Shown here one piece after another: positions 27,157-35,717 of a stretch of 50,050 nt of DNA (positions within the stretch are counted from its first letter, which is position 1; each line of letters starts with the position of its first letter). The notes beneath the pieces were generated by a model. The model did not search any database. It was not told the origin of the DNA and saw nothing but the letters and a program-made list of their open reading frames with translations. A program made the position numbers and the translations under genes. The stretch is from Peptococcaceae bacterium (lineage in GTDB: Bacteria > Bacillota > Desulfitobacteriia > Desulfitobacteriales > Syntrophobotulaceae). Location: positions 1 through 50,050 of the forward strand of contig DUML01000049.1 in assembly GCA_012839895.1 (NCBI GenBank), read 5' to 3'.

Positions 27157-28404
27157 TTGGACTATATTCAGGAATATGTGGCGCTTCAGGATCCGGAAGT
27201 AGCTGAAGCTATAAAGTTGGAAGAAAGCCGCCAGGAAAATAAGATTGAACTTATCGCCTCGGAGAATTTTGTCAGCCGGGCAGTTATGGCCGCTCAGGGA
27301 TCTGTTTTAACCAATAAGTATGCGGAAGGCTATCCGGGGAAAAGGTATTATGGTGGCTGTGAATATGTTGACATAGTTGAAGACCTGGCCAGGGAGAGAG
27401 TCAAAAAACTTTTTGGCGCTGAACACGCCAATGTCCAGCCCCATTCCGGCGCCCAAGCCAACACGGCTGTTTATTTCGCAATACTTGAGCCCGGGGATAC
27501 TGTTCTAGGGATGAACCTTGCCCATGGAGGACATCTTACCCATGGGAGCCCAGTCAATCTCTCCGGGGTTTATTTTAATTTTGTAGGTTACGGGGTAACT
27601 AAAGATACTGAACTCCTTGATTACGATGAGCTTAGAGACTTAGCCAGGAAGCATAAACCGAAGCTCATTGTCGGTGGTGCCAGCGCTTATCCCCGGCAAA
27701 TAAACTTTCGCCTGATGCGGGAAATAGCTGACGAAGTAGGAGCCTATTTAATGGTGGATATGGCGCACATTGCCGGATTAGTAGCGGCGGGTTTGCATCC
27801 CAGTCCCATTCCTTATGCTCATTTTGTGACCAGCACCACTCATAAAACTTTAAGAGGGCCCAGAGGGGGGTTGATTCTCTGCCTTAAAGAATTTGCCCAG
27901 AAGATAGACAAAGCTATTTTCCCGGGGATTCAAGGCGGGCCTTTAATGCATGTCATTGCCGCCAAGGCAGTTGCTTTTGGGGAAGCCCTCCAGCCTGAAT
28001 TTAAGGTCTACCAGCAGCAAATTATTAATAATGCGCAAGCTTTGGCTAAGGGTTTCTTGGCCAGAGGTTTCCGCCTAGTTTCCGGAGGGACGGATAATCA
28101 CTTGATGCTTTTGGATTTGCGCAATAAGGGTTTAACCGGTAAAGCAGCGGAAAAAATTCTTGATGATGTTGGGATTACCGTTAACAAAAATGCCATTCCT
28201 TTTGATCCCGAAAGCCCCTTTGTTACCAGCGGGATCCGGATTGGTTCGCCGGCCGTTACCACAAGGGGGATGAAAGAACCGGAAATGGACAAAATTACCG
28301 AGGCCATAGATTTAGCCTTAACTGCCGGGGAAAATAGGGCAAAATTACAGCAGGCCGCCGGAATAGTGGCCGACCTTTGCGCCAAATTCCCTTTGTACAG
28401 GTAG
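27157..28404 (+). CDS. glyA: Serine hydroxymethyltransferase
   Basis: PLP enzyme converting serine and tetrahydrofolate to glycine and 5,10-methylene-THF. [11 protein letters not shown] is near the N-terminus, [13 protein letters not shown] follows, and the PLP lysine is in [14 protein letters not shown] (K230 from this start). The AAGGGAG at 27141-27147 directly touches an in-frame ATG at 27148 but is nine bases from TTG 27157, so I favour the TTG, giving 415 residues; the ATG form has 418. It lies between rpiB and upp as in B. subtilis. Confidence 0.95.
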   Translation: MDYIQEYVALQDPEVAEAIKLEESRQENKIELIASENFVSRAVMAAQGSVLTNKYAEGYPGKRYYGGCEYVDIVEDLARERVKKLFGAEHANVQPHSGAQANTAVYFAILEPGDTVLGMNLAHGGHLTHGSPVNLSGVYFNFVGYGVTKDTELLDYDELRDLARKHKPKLIVGGASAYPRQINFRLMREIADEVGAYLMVDMAHIAGLVAAGLHPSPIPYAHFVTSTTHKTLRGPRGGLILCLKEFAQKIDKAIFPGIQGGPLMHVIAAKAVAFGEALQPEFKVYQQQIINNAQALAKGFLARGFRLVSGGTDNHLMLLDLRNKGLTGKAAEKILDDVGITVNKNAIPFDPESPFVTSGIRIGSPAVTTRGMKEPEMDKITEAIDLALTAGENRAKLQQAAGIVADLCAKFPLYR

Positions 28405-28503
28405 AAAGCTAAGCTTATTTACAAATTCTAGGGCCTTATTGAACGATTAAAGGATGACGATAAAATCCTTTTAGAGTAGAAATATTTAAGGAGTTGAAGG
28501 AAA

Positions 28504-29133
28504 ATGGGAAACCTCTGTGTTTTGGACCATCCCTTAATTCAACATAAACTGGCTCTGATCAGGGATGAAAGAACAAGCTCCAAGGAATTCCGGGCTTTAG
28601 TTGAGGAAGTTGCCATGCTCATGGCTTATGAAGTAACAAGGGATTTTCCTTTGGAAGAAGTAGAGGTTAAGACACCGGTGGCGCCGGCCAAAGCCAAGAA
28701 AATTGCCGGACGGAAAGTGGCTCTCGTGCCCATCTTAAGGGCAGGCCTGGGAATGGTTGACGGGATGTTGAAGTTAATTCCGGCGGCCAAAGTCGGACAT
28801 ATTGGCCTTTATCGGGATCACGAAACACTTCAGCCAGTTGAATACTATTGTAAAATGCCAAGTGATATTGAAGAACGGGACATAATCGTTATTGACCCCA
28901 TGCTGGCTACCGGCGGTTCAGCTACCGCTGCCATTGGCTTTATCAAGGAACGAGGAGCTAAAAACATTAAGCTAATGTGCCTGATTGCTGCACCGGAAGG
29001 GATTGCGACCGTCCAGAAGAACCACCCGGATGTAGATATTTTTGTAGCTGCAGTTGACGACTGCTTAAATGAACATGCCTACATCGTACCGGGCCTTGGG
29101 GATGCCGGAGATAGGCTGTTTGGCACCAAATAA
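28504..29133 (+). CDS. upp: Uracil phosphoribosyltransferase
   Basis: Salvage enzyme making UMP from uracil and PRPP. The PRPP-binding loop is [15 protein letters not shown] and the uracil-binding end is [14 protein letters not shown]. Length 209 is exactly typical. ATG 28504 has AAGGAG and GAAGGA upstream. The 99-base gap after glyA shows no attenuator that I can recognise. Confidence 0.97.
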   Translation: MGNLCVLDHPLIQHKLALIRDERTSSKEFRALVEEVAMLMAYEVTRDFPLEEVEVKTPVAPAKAKKIAGRKVALVPILRAGLGMVDGMLKLIPAAKVGHIGLYRDHETLQPVEYYCKMPSDIEERDIIVIDPMLATGGSATAAIGFIKERGAKNIKLMCLIAAPEGIATVQKNHPDVDIFVAAVDDCLNEHAYIVPGLGDAGDRLFGTK

Positions 29134-29162
29134 GCCCCTTAAATACCCAGCTACAAAGAAAT

Positions 29163-29190
29163 AAAAAACATATAGCAAAAAACATATAGC
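29163..29190. repeat. Perfect 14-base tandem duplication
   Basis: AAAAAACATATAGC is present twice, head to tail (29163-29176 and 29177-29190), in the spacer after upp. Confidence 0.9.
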
Positions 29191-29251
29191 AATCGCAAAA
29201 AAAGCAAATGTTTTGCCACTTAACCATTTAGCGTTAATTAATTATAGTTCT

Positions 29252-29295
29252 AGTCAAAAAAGCACCAGGCTTAAGGGCGCTCTTTTGACTTTTTT
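29252..29295 (+). terminator. Rho-independent terminator of upp
   Basis: Arms 29252-29263 and 29279-29290 (AGTCAAAA..GC with GC..TTTTGACT, one mismatch) are followed by a run of Ts. Confidence 0.85.
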
Positions 29296-29337
29296 ATTAA
29301 TTTTAATTAAAAACTAATTTAAGAAGGAGATGAGAAG

Positions 29338-29751
29338 ATGGTTACTGACCTGGTGAAACTGCAGCACCAACAAATCCGCAAAGCCCTGCAGGAGTTGCAG
29401 GAAGATGTTTACAATGAAGAAGAGGTTAAAGAGAATCAATTGTGGATTGCTCTAAGAATTGGCACTCTTACCGGAATTTTATTAATGCACCTCAAGTATG
29501 AAGATGAATACCTGTACCCTGTTTTACTCCAACACCCTAAAGAGGAAGTCCGGAAAATGTCCGAACGATACATCAAAGAAATGGGCAACCTCTCCGAGGT
29601 TTTTGAGAACTATAAGGCCAAATATCTTAAAGAGCCTAATTCCATCAAGGAGAATTCCAGCCAATTCATTGCCGATACTAATGCCATTCTTTATGCTATC
29701 TCCAAACGGGTGGAAAAAGAGGAACACGAGCTGTTTCCTCTGGTTGGTTAG
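29338..29751 (+). CDS. Hemerythrin-like HHE-domain protein
   Basis: Four-helix bundle protein of 137 residues resembling hemerythrin/HHE cation-binding proteins. Possible di-iron ligands are the His residues in LQHQQIRK, HLKYEDEYLYP and EEHELFPLVG with neighbouring Glu/Asp. Known relatives sense or scavenge oxygen or NO, or store iron; which applies here is unknown. ATG 29338 has AAGGAGATGA upstream, and a strong terminator sits before the gene. It may be cotranscribed with the next small membrane protein 24 bases away. Confidence 0.75.
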   Translation: MVTDLVKLQHQQIRKALQELQEDVYNEEEVKENQLWIALRIGTLTGILLMHLKYEDEYLYPVLLQHPKEEVRKMSERYIKEMGNLSEVFENYKAKYLKEPNSIKENSSQFIADTNAILYAISKRVEKEEHELFPLVG

Positions 29752-29775
29752 GGTCTTGAGAAAGCAGGGGCGCAG

Positions 29776-30087
29776 ATGGCTTCATCAACAGTGTATTTAA
29801 TTGGTTGGCCTGGTATTATTGCTTCTTTGCTTTTGCTCTTTATCGGTCTGAGCAGAAAAAGGCCGGGGTATATAATCCTGGGAGCGATCCTGGCGGTGCC
29901 CATATCCTGGTATTTAGGTTCAACCCCTCTGTTCAGAACTGTCCTGTATTTTTTGCCGTTTTTGTTAGCCGGCTCAGCTTTGGCTATGCGTTATCAGAAA
30001 ATAATCATGGCCTGGCTTTTAGTTATTCCTTACGTAGTGCTCATAGTTTGGCTGGCAGCAAGTGTTTTAAGCCAAGGCTGGATGTAA
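29776..30087 (+). CDS. Small four-helix membrane protein, unknown function
   Basis: I do not recognise this 103-residue protein. It has four hydrophobic segments at about 7-25, 31-47, 53-71 and 78-97, separated by short basic loops (SRKRPG, RYQK), and no signal cleavage site. It follows the hemerythrin-like gene by 24 bases. The ribosome binding site is a modest AGGGG. A second frame over the same DNA is also open but is less hydrophobic and has no binding site, so I prefer this one. Confidence 0.65.
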   Translation: MASSTVYLIGWPGIIASLLLLFIGLSRKRPGYIILGAILAVPISWYLGSTPLFRTVLYFLPFLLAGSALAMRYQKIIMAWLLVIPYVVLIVWLAASVLSQGWM

Positions 30088-30236
30088 GTGCTTAAAGCCT
30101 GGCCGGATGGTAGAGTCCTCATCCTTTTGTTCCCTTATTTATAAAGAAGTAGTATACTAGAATAAAATAAAAATAATTTGAGTTTTGCCTGAGGGAAAAA
30201 ACCGGAATAGTATTTTTAGATTAGAGGAGAAAAGAC

Positions 30237-30689
30237 ATGGCTAACCAATCTAGACCGTCCTGGGATGAATATTTTTTGGAAATAGCCGGGATAGTGGCGA
30301 AAAGGTCTACTTGCCTAAGGCGCAACTACGGTGCCGTCATTGTCAAAGACAATATTATTGTCAGTACCGGCTATAACGGGGCCGCCCGGGGGGAACCCAA
30401 CTGTATTGATACAATGGAATGTGTGCGGGAGAAATATAATGTTCCCAAAGGGGAGCGTTATGAGTTGTGCGTTGCCGTTCATGCCGAACAAAACGCCATA
30501 ATTGCGGGGGATCCGGTTAAAATGCAGGGAGCTACCATTTATATAGCCGGTTTTGAACGCTCCGGCGGGCCGGCTTCCGCGGAACCATGTCTCCTTTGCC
30601 GCCGAATGATTAAAAATGCTTTAATCAAACGGGTGGTTTATCTGGATGAGAATGGGAAAAAGAAAAATATAAGATTCGAGTTGGTATAA
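30237..30689 (+). CDS. comEB: Deoxycytidylate (dCMP) deaminase family
   Basis: Zinc deaminase that converts dCMP to dUMP for thymidylate synthesis. Zinc and catalytic residues are H82-A-E84 in VHAEQNAI and C118/C121 in EPCLLCRR. An additional Cys-containing N-terminal part (C26, C56, C62) is typical of the ComEB/dCMP-deaminase type. Length 150 is normal. ATG has AGAGGAG upstream. Here it lies between upp and wecB, an order often seen in Clostridia. Confidence 0.92.
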   Translation: MANQSRPSWDEYFLEIAGIVAKRSTCLRRNYGAVIVKDNIIVSTGYNGAARGEPNCIDTMECVREKYNVPKGERYELCVAVHAEQNAIIAGDPVKMQGATIYIAGFERSGGPASAEPCLLCRRMIKNALIKRVVYLDENGKKKNIRFELV

Positions 30690-30732
30690 CTGCTTTTTTA
30701 TTAAATTTAGCTTAACTATTTTGCTAAACGTT

Positions 30733-30751
30733 AAGCTATTAAAAGCTATTA
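30733..30751. repeat. Short tandem repeat in the dCMP deaminase-wecB spacer
   Basis: AAGCTATTA occurs twice with a 10-base period (30733-30741 and 30743-30751). Related GCTATT and GCTAAA words recur through 30710-30835. Confidence 0.6.
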
Positions 30752-30859
30752 AATGCTAAATTATTTGATCCTTAATTATTTAACGCTATTTTGGATCCTT
30801 ATTATTTTATGCTAAAAGTAAAGCTAAACAAAGAGAGTATTTGTATTTTGAGACAACCG

Positions 30860-30879
30860 GCACCTTGAGGTGCTTTTTT
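30860..30879 (+). terminator. Terminator before wecB
   Basis: GCACC, a TTGA loop and GGTGC, then six Ts at 30874-30879. It ends the dCMP deaminase transcript. Confidence 0.75.
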
Positions 30880-30896
30880 CTTAGATTAACGCTATT

Positions 30897-30924
30897 TTTA
30901 CAAGCAAGCCGACTGTGCTATAAT
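30897..30924 (+). promoter_or_regulatory. Sigma-A promoter of wecB
   Basis: TTTACA at 30897-30902, a 16-base spacer and a perfect TATAAT at 30919-30924, directly after the terminator. Confidence 0.7.
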
Positions 30925-31024
30925 GAAGCCTAAATAATTGGCTGCTTATAGCCACAGAATAGAAGTGCTCAACAAAAAAATAAAGAAAATTTCACTTCAA
31001 CAAAATATTTGGGAGCGAATAAAA

Positions 31025-32164
31025 GTGAAAACTAAAAAGTATAAAGTTATGCCTGTCTTTGGGACAAGGCCGGAAGCTATTAAAATGGCTCCGGTTATTA
31101 AAGCTTTAGAAAAGCAGGAAACAATAGACTGCCGGGTTGTGGTCACAGCCCAGCACCGGGAGATGTTGGATCAGGTCCTGCGCCTCTTTGACATAACGCC
31201 AAGTTATGACCTGGATTTAATGCGCCCAGGCCAATCCTTAGCCGGGCTAACTTCCAGGGTAATGGAAGGTCTTGATAATATATTTGCTCAAGAAAAGCCG
31301 GACATGGTCCTTGTGCAGGGGGATACCACAACAACTTTTGTCGCCGCATTGGCAGCTTTCTATCACAGAATTCCCATTGGGCATATCGAAGCGGGCTTAA
31401 GGACAGGTCAAAAATATTCGCCTTGGCCGGAAGAAATTAACCGTAAATTGACCAGCGGGTTGGCTGACCTTCATTTCGCCCCAACGGAGCTAGCCAAGGA
31501 AAATTTACTGCGGGAAGGCTTCAATCCTGCGACCATCCATGTAACAGGCAATACGGTAATTGATGCCTTATTGGCCACTGTAAGGCAAGGATACTATTTC
31601 GAGAATGAAAACCTAAGACAAATCTTAGAACAGAACCAAGATAAACGTTTGCTGCTGATGACTACTCACCGGCGGGAAAACTGGGGAGAACCGTTAAGAC
31701 AGATTTACGAAGCCCTCGTTGCAATTTTAGAGGCTTATCCGGATACATATGTTATATTTCCGGTACATAAGAATCCTGCTGTGAGAAAAGTTGTAAACGA
31801 GGTTCTGGGAGAGCATGAAAGGGTTTATCTAATCGAGCCTTTAGATTATGAGCCTTTTGTCAATCTTCTGGCCAAAGCCTACCTGATTATTACCGATTCC
31901 GGCGGGATTCAGGAAGAAGCCCCATCCCTGGGCAAACCGGTACTTTGTGCCCGGGACACAACCGAGCGCCCTGAAGCGGTAGCAGCGGGTACGGTTTTGC
32001 TGGTAGGTACAACCTATGCCGGAGTTTATGCCAACATAGAGGAACTGCTTATTAACCCTCAAGTTTACCGTCAAATGGCGCAAACGGCCAATCCCTACGG
32101 AGATGGCTTGGCAAGCAAAAGAATTTCCGAAATTGTGGTCGATTATTTAAACATGAATACTTGA
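31025..32164 (+). CDS. wecB: UDP-N-acetylglucosamine 2-epimerase
   Basis: Non-hydrolysing epimerase giving UDP-ManNAc, used for teichoic-acid linkage units or other surface polymers. Family motifs are VFGTRPEAIKMAPV at the start, QGDTTT, HIEAGLRT, TTHRRENWGEP and TDSGGIQEEAP. GTG 31025 has GGGAGCG seven bases upstream and gives 379 residues; an in-frame extension back to 30938 would add 29 residues that do not fit the family. In B. subtilis mnaA, the equivalent, lies directly between upp and atp, so position supports the call. Confidence 0.95.
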   Translation: MKTKKYKVMPVFGTRPEAIKMAPVIKALEKQETIDCRVVVTAQHREMLDQVLRLFDITPSYDLDLMRPGQSLAGLTSRVMEGLDNIFAQEKPDMVLVQGDTTTTFVAALAAFYHRIPIGHIEAGLRTGQKYSPWPEEINRKLTSGLADLHFAPTELAKENLLREGFNPATIHVTGNTVIDALLATVRQGYYFENENLRQILEQNQDKRLLLMTTHRRENWGEPLRQIYEALVAILEAYPDTYVIFPVHKNPAVRKVVNEVLGEHERVYLIEPLDYEPFVNLLAKAYLIITDSGGIQEEAPSLGKPVLCARDTTERPEAVAAGTVLLVGTTYAGVYANIEELLINPQVYRQMAQTANPYGDGLASKRISEIVVDYLNMNT

Positions 32165-32499
32165 ATAAATTTGTTTGGTTAAAATTTGCCAATATTTCAA
32201 CAAACTAATACGATAAACTACAAGAAACTAATACAGAAACTGTTTCAAGAAGCTAAAACATTGCCGCTCCACGTTAAAAGGGATGCGGCTTTGTTAATTT
32301 AACCGCATCCTATCATTTGTTTGACAAAAGGACATCTATGGTTTTGCCTAATAAACTATAAAATAAATCTAAAAAAGGATCGGCAGCGATCTTGTTGAAA
32401 TAAAATATATTCTCTATCTGGCAAAACCTGGACAAGCATTTTTACGTCTATAATAATATTATGAGGGGTTTTCGAATCTGGGAGAGGAGTAATGATAAA
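32165..32499. other. Intergenic stretch with short repeat and inverted repeat
   Basis: AAACTAATAC occurs twice (32202-32211 and 32225-32234). A terminator-like inverted repeat lies at 32281-32310. Beyond it are AT-rich DNA, a TTGACA at 32321 without a good -10, and TATAAT at 32449-32454 with TGGACA at 32429-32434 (spacing 14, short). No gene is seen. Confidence 0.5.
32281..32310 (+). terminator. Probable terminator after wecB
   Basis: GGATGCGG pairs with CCGCATCC around a 14-base T-rich loop. The following sequence is T-rich but has no long T-run. Confidence 0.55.
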
Positions 32500-34749
32500 A
32501 TGAAAAAAACGATACGGGTGTGGTTGTTCATACTGGCAATTCTAAGTATCTTAGCAGTGGCGGCCTGCAGCAGCCAACAGAATGTTCAGAATAATCCGCC
32601 CCGGGCTAAGGACTATAAAGAAGAGTTATATCAGCTTAAAGATACTTATACCGGCGATAATGTGAAAGTTCATAAGCTGGTGGATATATTAACCAAGAGG
32701 GAATCTTCATTGAAATCCCTGGAATTTACACTGGAATTGGAAACCAGCCGGGAACCTTATGGGATCAAAGTTTATTACTTTGTAGACGGCAGAGCCAATT
32801 ACCGTTTCCTGGAAGATATTGAGACTGCTTGGCGTAAAAATGCGGCAATACTATTCAGCTTGATCCCTAATGCCGGAGAGATTGCTTACCATTTGCAAGA
32901 TGAATACGATGTTTTTGCCGTTTCTTATTACACTAGAGTAAACCTAAGCAAGTTTCCCGGCCTGGAGTATTTTACTGACGATAACTTAAAACATGCGGCG
33001 GACAGTATGGAATCTTTCTCTTCTTATCTGCTTAAAGTTGAAGGGATAAAAAATGTCAGCGAATTTTACAGCCCGGAACAAAAACTGTACAAAGAACGGG
33101 CGCGGCAGGTTTATGAGCTAATCGGGGACGACTATGATTTTTATCTAAATGACGATGCGGTTTTTTCGGCGCTCATCACGGACGAATTTATTGCTGCCTC
33201 CCCGCTTAAAGCGCTTCAGGATCATAGGGAACAGCTTTTGGGAGTCGTGGGTAAAGAGATTGATTTTATTATCTTCAGTACCAGGAACTATAAAACCGGC
33301 GATTGGTTCGGACCGCCTTACCTTTGTTTGTTTGACGGGGAGCGCTTGGTTACCTATGTTAATCTGGAGAATGGCGATGGACAGCGCGAGGTTCAAGAAT
33401 CCTTAAAGGCTATTGAGAAAATGGCTATTCTCAAAACCAAGCTCAGCGCAAGATATTATCTGGCTGAAGGAGGAGATAAAACCGTTGAATACTTCATCCG
33501 CACCAATCCAAGGGGCCAAAAAGATTTGCTGGACGGGCAAGGCAAGGTGATCCTTACCGGCTTTGAAAACTATGACCTGATATTAAACTACATTTTTGCC
33601 CAGAAAGGCGGCAAGTGGGGCCTTTATGACCAAAACGGGAAGCTTGTCCTTGCACATAGCTACGAAGAGATATTGAACCCCATTATGCCGGACGGATATA
33701 AAGTCAACGGGCCGGTGCGGGTCAAAGCAGGCGGCTTGTGGGGAGCTATTAATCAGGATGGGGAAGTCTTCATAGAGCCCCAATATGATTTTATCCATAT
33801 GACTTACTATGAAGAAGTGGAACCTTTTGTCAAGGTCGAGAAGGATGGGAAATTCGGTTATATAACCTGGGATGGCAAACCACTGGTGGATGTTATCTGG
33901 GATGCGGCCTTTATGGATGTGCTGAACGTACCGGAAGATATTATCTTTGTCAAACAAGGAGAGAAGTGGGGCGGCATAAAAGTAGTAAACGAAATAGCTC
34001 TGCCGGTGGACTGGAATCTCCAGCCCTCGGAAGAAGCTAAACTATCCCATAACCATTGGCACTATGATTATCAATGGGCCTTTTACCGGGATCAAATCCG
34101 CGACGGGAAGACAGACATCAGCCTGGAAACCCTGCTGTTCTTCCATGACTATTTCTCCAAGAACAATATGGAGCTTCGGCTTCTCCCTGAATTTACAGAA
34201 AAGGGGATAGAGGATGAAGAATTGTTTTCCCACTTTATTATCGCCAACAGCGATGAGGGAGAATGGGAGGACGGTTTCTTAAGCGAAGCCGATTTTGACA
34301 GGTATGTGAAAAAATACTTCGGGGATTTGAGCTACATCCATAAAACCTACGGCTTGCTCGAACATCAAGACGGCGGATACAATGTCCGGTTTGGGTTCAG
34401 CTACCACGGAAGTGTACTTTACGAAATTACAAGCTTGGAAAAAGGTTTGACTTCGGATGGCAATGTTAAGTGGAAGGCCAGAATTAATGGTTATTATTTC
34501 TATGAGATGGATGGCTCGGAGGAGGACGAATATCAATCTGAAAACGCCAAAGTTGTCTGGCAGGAATTGAAGAAACCGGAAAACAAGAACTATACTTTCT
34601 CCCAGATGCGCGACAGGATGCTCCTGCAGAATCCTGGTAAAAAGCTGAAGGTAACGGGCGAATGGACCATCGAGTTTATCGTCAATGATCCGCTGGGGGA
34701 TATTTATTTCACCTATTTGTCTTGCGACAGTACCTGGCCGGGAGTTTAA
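32500..34749 (+). CDS. WG-repeat lipoprotein with C-terminal shared domain
   Basis: Predicted membrane-attached lipoprotein of 749 residues: signal peptide with lipobox LAVAAC and lipidation at C23. Residues about 365-500 carry four WG-type beta repeats, each with a (K/L/F)WG or FG core (GGKWGLYDQNG, GGLWGAINQDG, DGKFGYITWDG, EKWGGIKV). Residues about 520-749 form a domain that is clearly repeated in the lipoprotein encoded at 35718-37358. The N-terminal third is unassigned. ATG 32500 has GGAGAGGAG ten bases upstream; an in-frame ATG at 32461 lacks a site. The function is unknown and the location is extracytoplasmic. Confidence 0.85.
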   Translation: MKKTIRVWLFILAILSILAVAACSSQQNVQNNPPRAKDYKEELYQLKDTYTGDNVKVHKLVDILTKRESSLKSLEFTLELETSREPYGIKVYYFVDGRANYRFLEDIETAWRKNAAILFSLIPNAGEIAYHLQDEYDVFAVSYYTRVNLSKFPGLEYFTDDNLKHAADSMESFSSYLLKVEGIKNVSEFYSPEQKLYKERARQVYELIGDDYDFYLNDDAVFSALITDEFIAASPLKALQDHREQLLGVVGKEIDFIIFSTRNYKTGDWFGPPYLCLFDGERLVTYVNLENGDGQREVQESLKAIEKMAILKTKLSARYYLAEGGDKTVEYFIRTNPRGQKDLLDGQGKVILTGFENYDLILNYIFAQKGGKWGLYDQNGKLVLAHSYEEILNPIMPDGYKVNGPVRVKAGGLWGAINQDGEVFIEPQYDFIHMTYYEEVEPFVKVEKDGKFGYITWDGKPLVDVIWDAAFMDVLNVPEDIIFVKQGEKWGGIKVVNEIALPVDWNLQPSEEAKLSHNHWHYDYQWAFYRDQIRDGKTDISLETLLFFHDYFSKNNMELRLLPEFTEKGIEDEELFSHFIIANSDEGEWEDGFLSEADFDRYVKKYFGDLSYIHKTYGLLEHQDGGYNVRFGFSYHGSVLYEITSLEKGLTSDGNVKWKARINGYYFYEMDGSEEDEYQSENAKVVWQELKKPENKNYTFSQMRDRMLLQNPGKKLKVTGEWTIEFIVNDPLGDIYFTYLSCDSTWPGV

Positions 34750-34835
34750 GGGGCAGGAGTTTGAGGGGTGAGAAGTCTGAAAGGTGAGAAGTCTGAGGGG
34801 CGAGGAGTCTGAGAGGCGAGGAGCCTGAGGGGCGG
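34750..34835. repeat. Five-copy 16-base degenerate tandem array
   Basis: Units start at 34750, 34765, 34781, 34797 and 34813, with a partial sixth at 34829. The consensus is about GGGGYGAGRAGTCTGA, and the first unit is one base short. The array starts directly after the stop codon of the WG-repeat lipoprotein. Its period and imperfect, spacer-free copies exclude CRISPR. Confidence 0.9.
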
Positions 34836-34843
34836 AACTATGC

Positions 34844-34882
34844 CGAGAGCTGCTGTAAAAAAAGAAAGCTTAGCCGCTCTCG
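34844..34882 (+). terminator. Weak stem-loop, possible terminator
   Basis: CGAGAGC (34844-34850) pairs with GCTCTCG (34876-34882) across a 25-base A-rich loop. No T-run follows, so termination is doubtful. Confidence 0.3.
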
Positions 34883-34962
34883 ATTAAATATACACTGGTA
34901 TTCGCCAGTCAGGCGAGGATTTATGGAGAATGGTTTAACTAACAATGGATGGGGTGTATATA

Positions 34963-34990
34963 GTGTATATCATGAGGTGTATATCATGAA
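34963..34990. repeat. 14-base tandem duplication over the start of the DUF4362 gene
   Basis: GTGTATATCATGA plus one base is present twice head to tail (34963-34976 and 34977-34990). The second copy carries the start codon at 34986, and the GAGGTG created at the junction acts as its ribosome binding site. Confidence 0.85.
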
Positions 34991-35696
34991 GACTATAATA
35001 AAAGAAATAATCCCGGTATTAATCATGATGCTTTTGCTTTTGTCCGCCTGTTCCCCCGCGCCGGATTCGTATGACTTCGAAACGGCGATCGAAAACGGGG
35101 ATGTGGTGAATGCGCACGGCCAAACTTACAACGTTGAACAGCTCAACTCTTTTCTGGCCAATGTAAAAAGCGGACACAAGGCCGAGGTCCAAATCACCGA
35201 GTACACAATCGAGGGTGATCCGATTTTGCAGGTACTGCAATACGACGGCCAAGTCATCCGCTACACTTATGATAATTCCAGGGATAAGTTTGCCGGCAGT
35301 GATAAAGGCAAAAAAGAAAGTGAGATGGTTGATATCCTCAAAGAAGAAAATGAGGATACTGTCATTTGGTATCTAGTTGATGCTCAAGGGAAGAAAAACC
35401 CTATTTTCAGCATGCAGAAAACGGAGAGTACCGAAGTTTTAAGCGATAACACCTCTGAACTTCATAAGGAAATTATTAATGACCTCATGCAGCATCCGGA
35501 GTTGATTCCTTACGAGGGAGTTTTGGGCGGAACAATGGGCTTCTACGACCCTGAAAGCATCTTAGTACTTTCCGACCGTTGGGTATTTGCCGGTTTTGAT
35601 GACGGGCATATTAATGGTTATATGCTGCTCAGCTATCGTATTAGTGACGGGAAGATTTCCTGGGAGGTAATCGATTTCTATTTAGACGGGGAATAG
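34986..35696 (+). CDS. DUF4362 lipoprotein
   Basis: Predicted lipoprotein of 236 residues with lipobox LLSAC and lipidation at C22. Residues about 29-100 match the DUF4362 pattern (AIENGDVVNAHGQTYN, then YTIEGDPI and RYTYDNSRDKF). The rest, about 140-236, ending in an acidic WEVIDFYLDGE, I do not recognise. ATG 34986 has GAGGTG six bases upstream; the frame is open to ATG 34923, but that would put 21 extra residues before a good signal peptide. It is the middle gene of three lipoprotein genes on the same strand. Function is unknown. Confidence 0.85.
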   Translation: MKTIIKEIIPVLIMMLLLLSACSPAPDSYDFETAIENGDVVNAHGQTYNVEQLNSFLANVKSGHKAEVQITEYTIEGDPILQVLQYDGQVIRYTYDNSRDKFAGSDKGKKESEMVDILKEENEDTVIWYLVDAQGKKNPIFSMQKTESTEVLSDNTSELHKEIINDLMQHPELIPYEGVLGGTMGFYDPESILVLSDRWVFAGFDDGHINGYMLLSYRISDGKISWEVIDFYLDGE

Positions 35697-35717
35697 GCTC
35701 AGGGAGGAGGGGTTTTG

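Noticed and set aside
29805-30095. Alternative frame over the small membrane protein gene
   Set aside because: No binding site; composition is less coherent than the four-helix frame at 29776-30087.
34750-34835. CRISPR-like array
   Set aside because: Units are 16 bases, imperfect and without unique spacers; no cas genes nearby.
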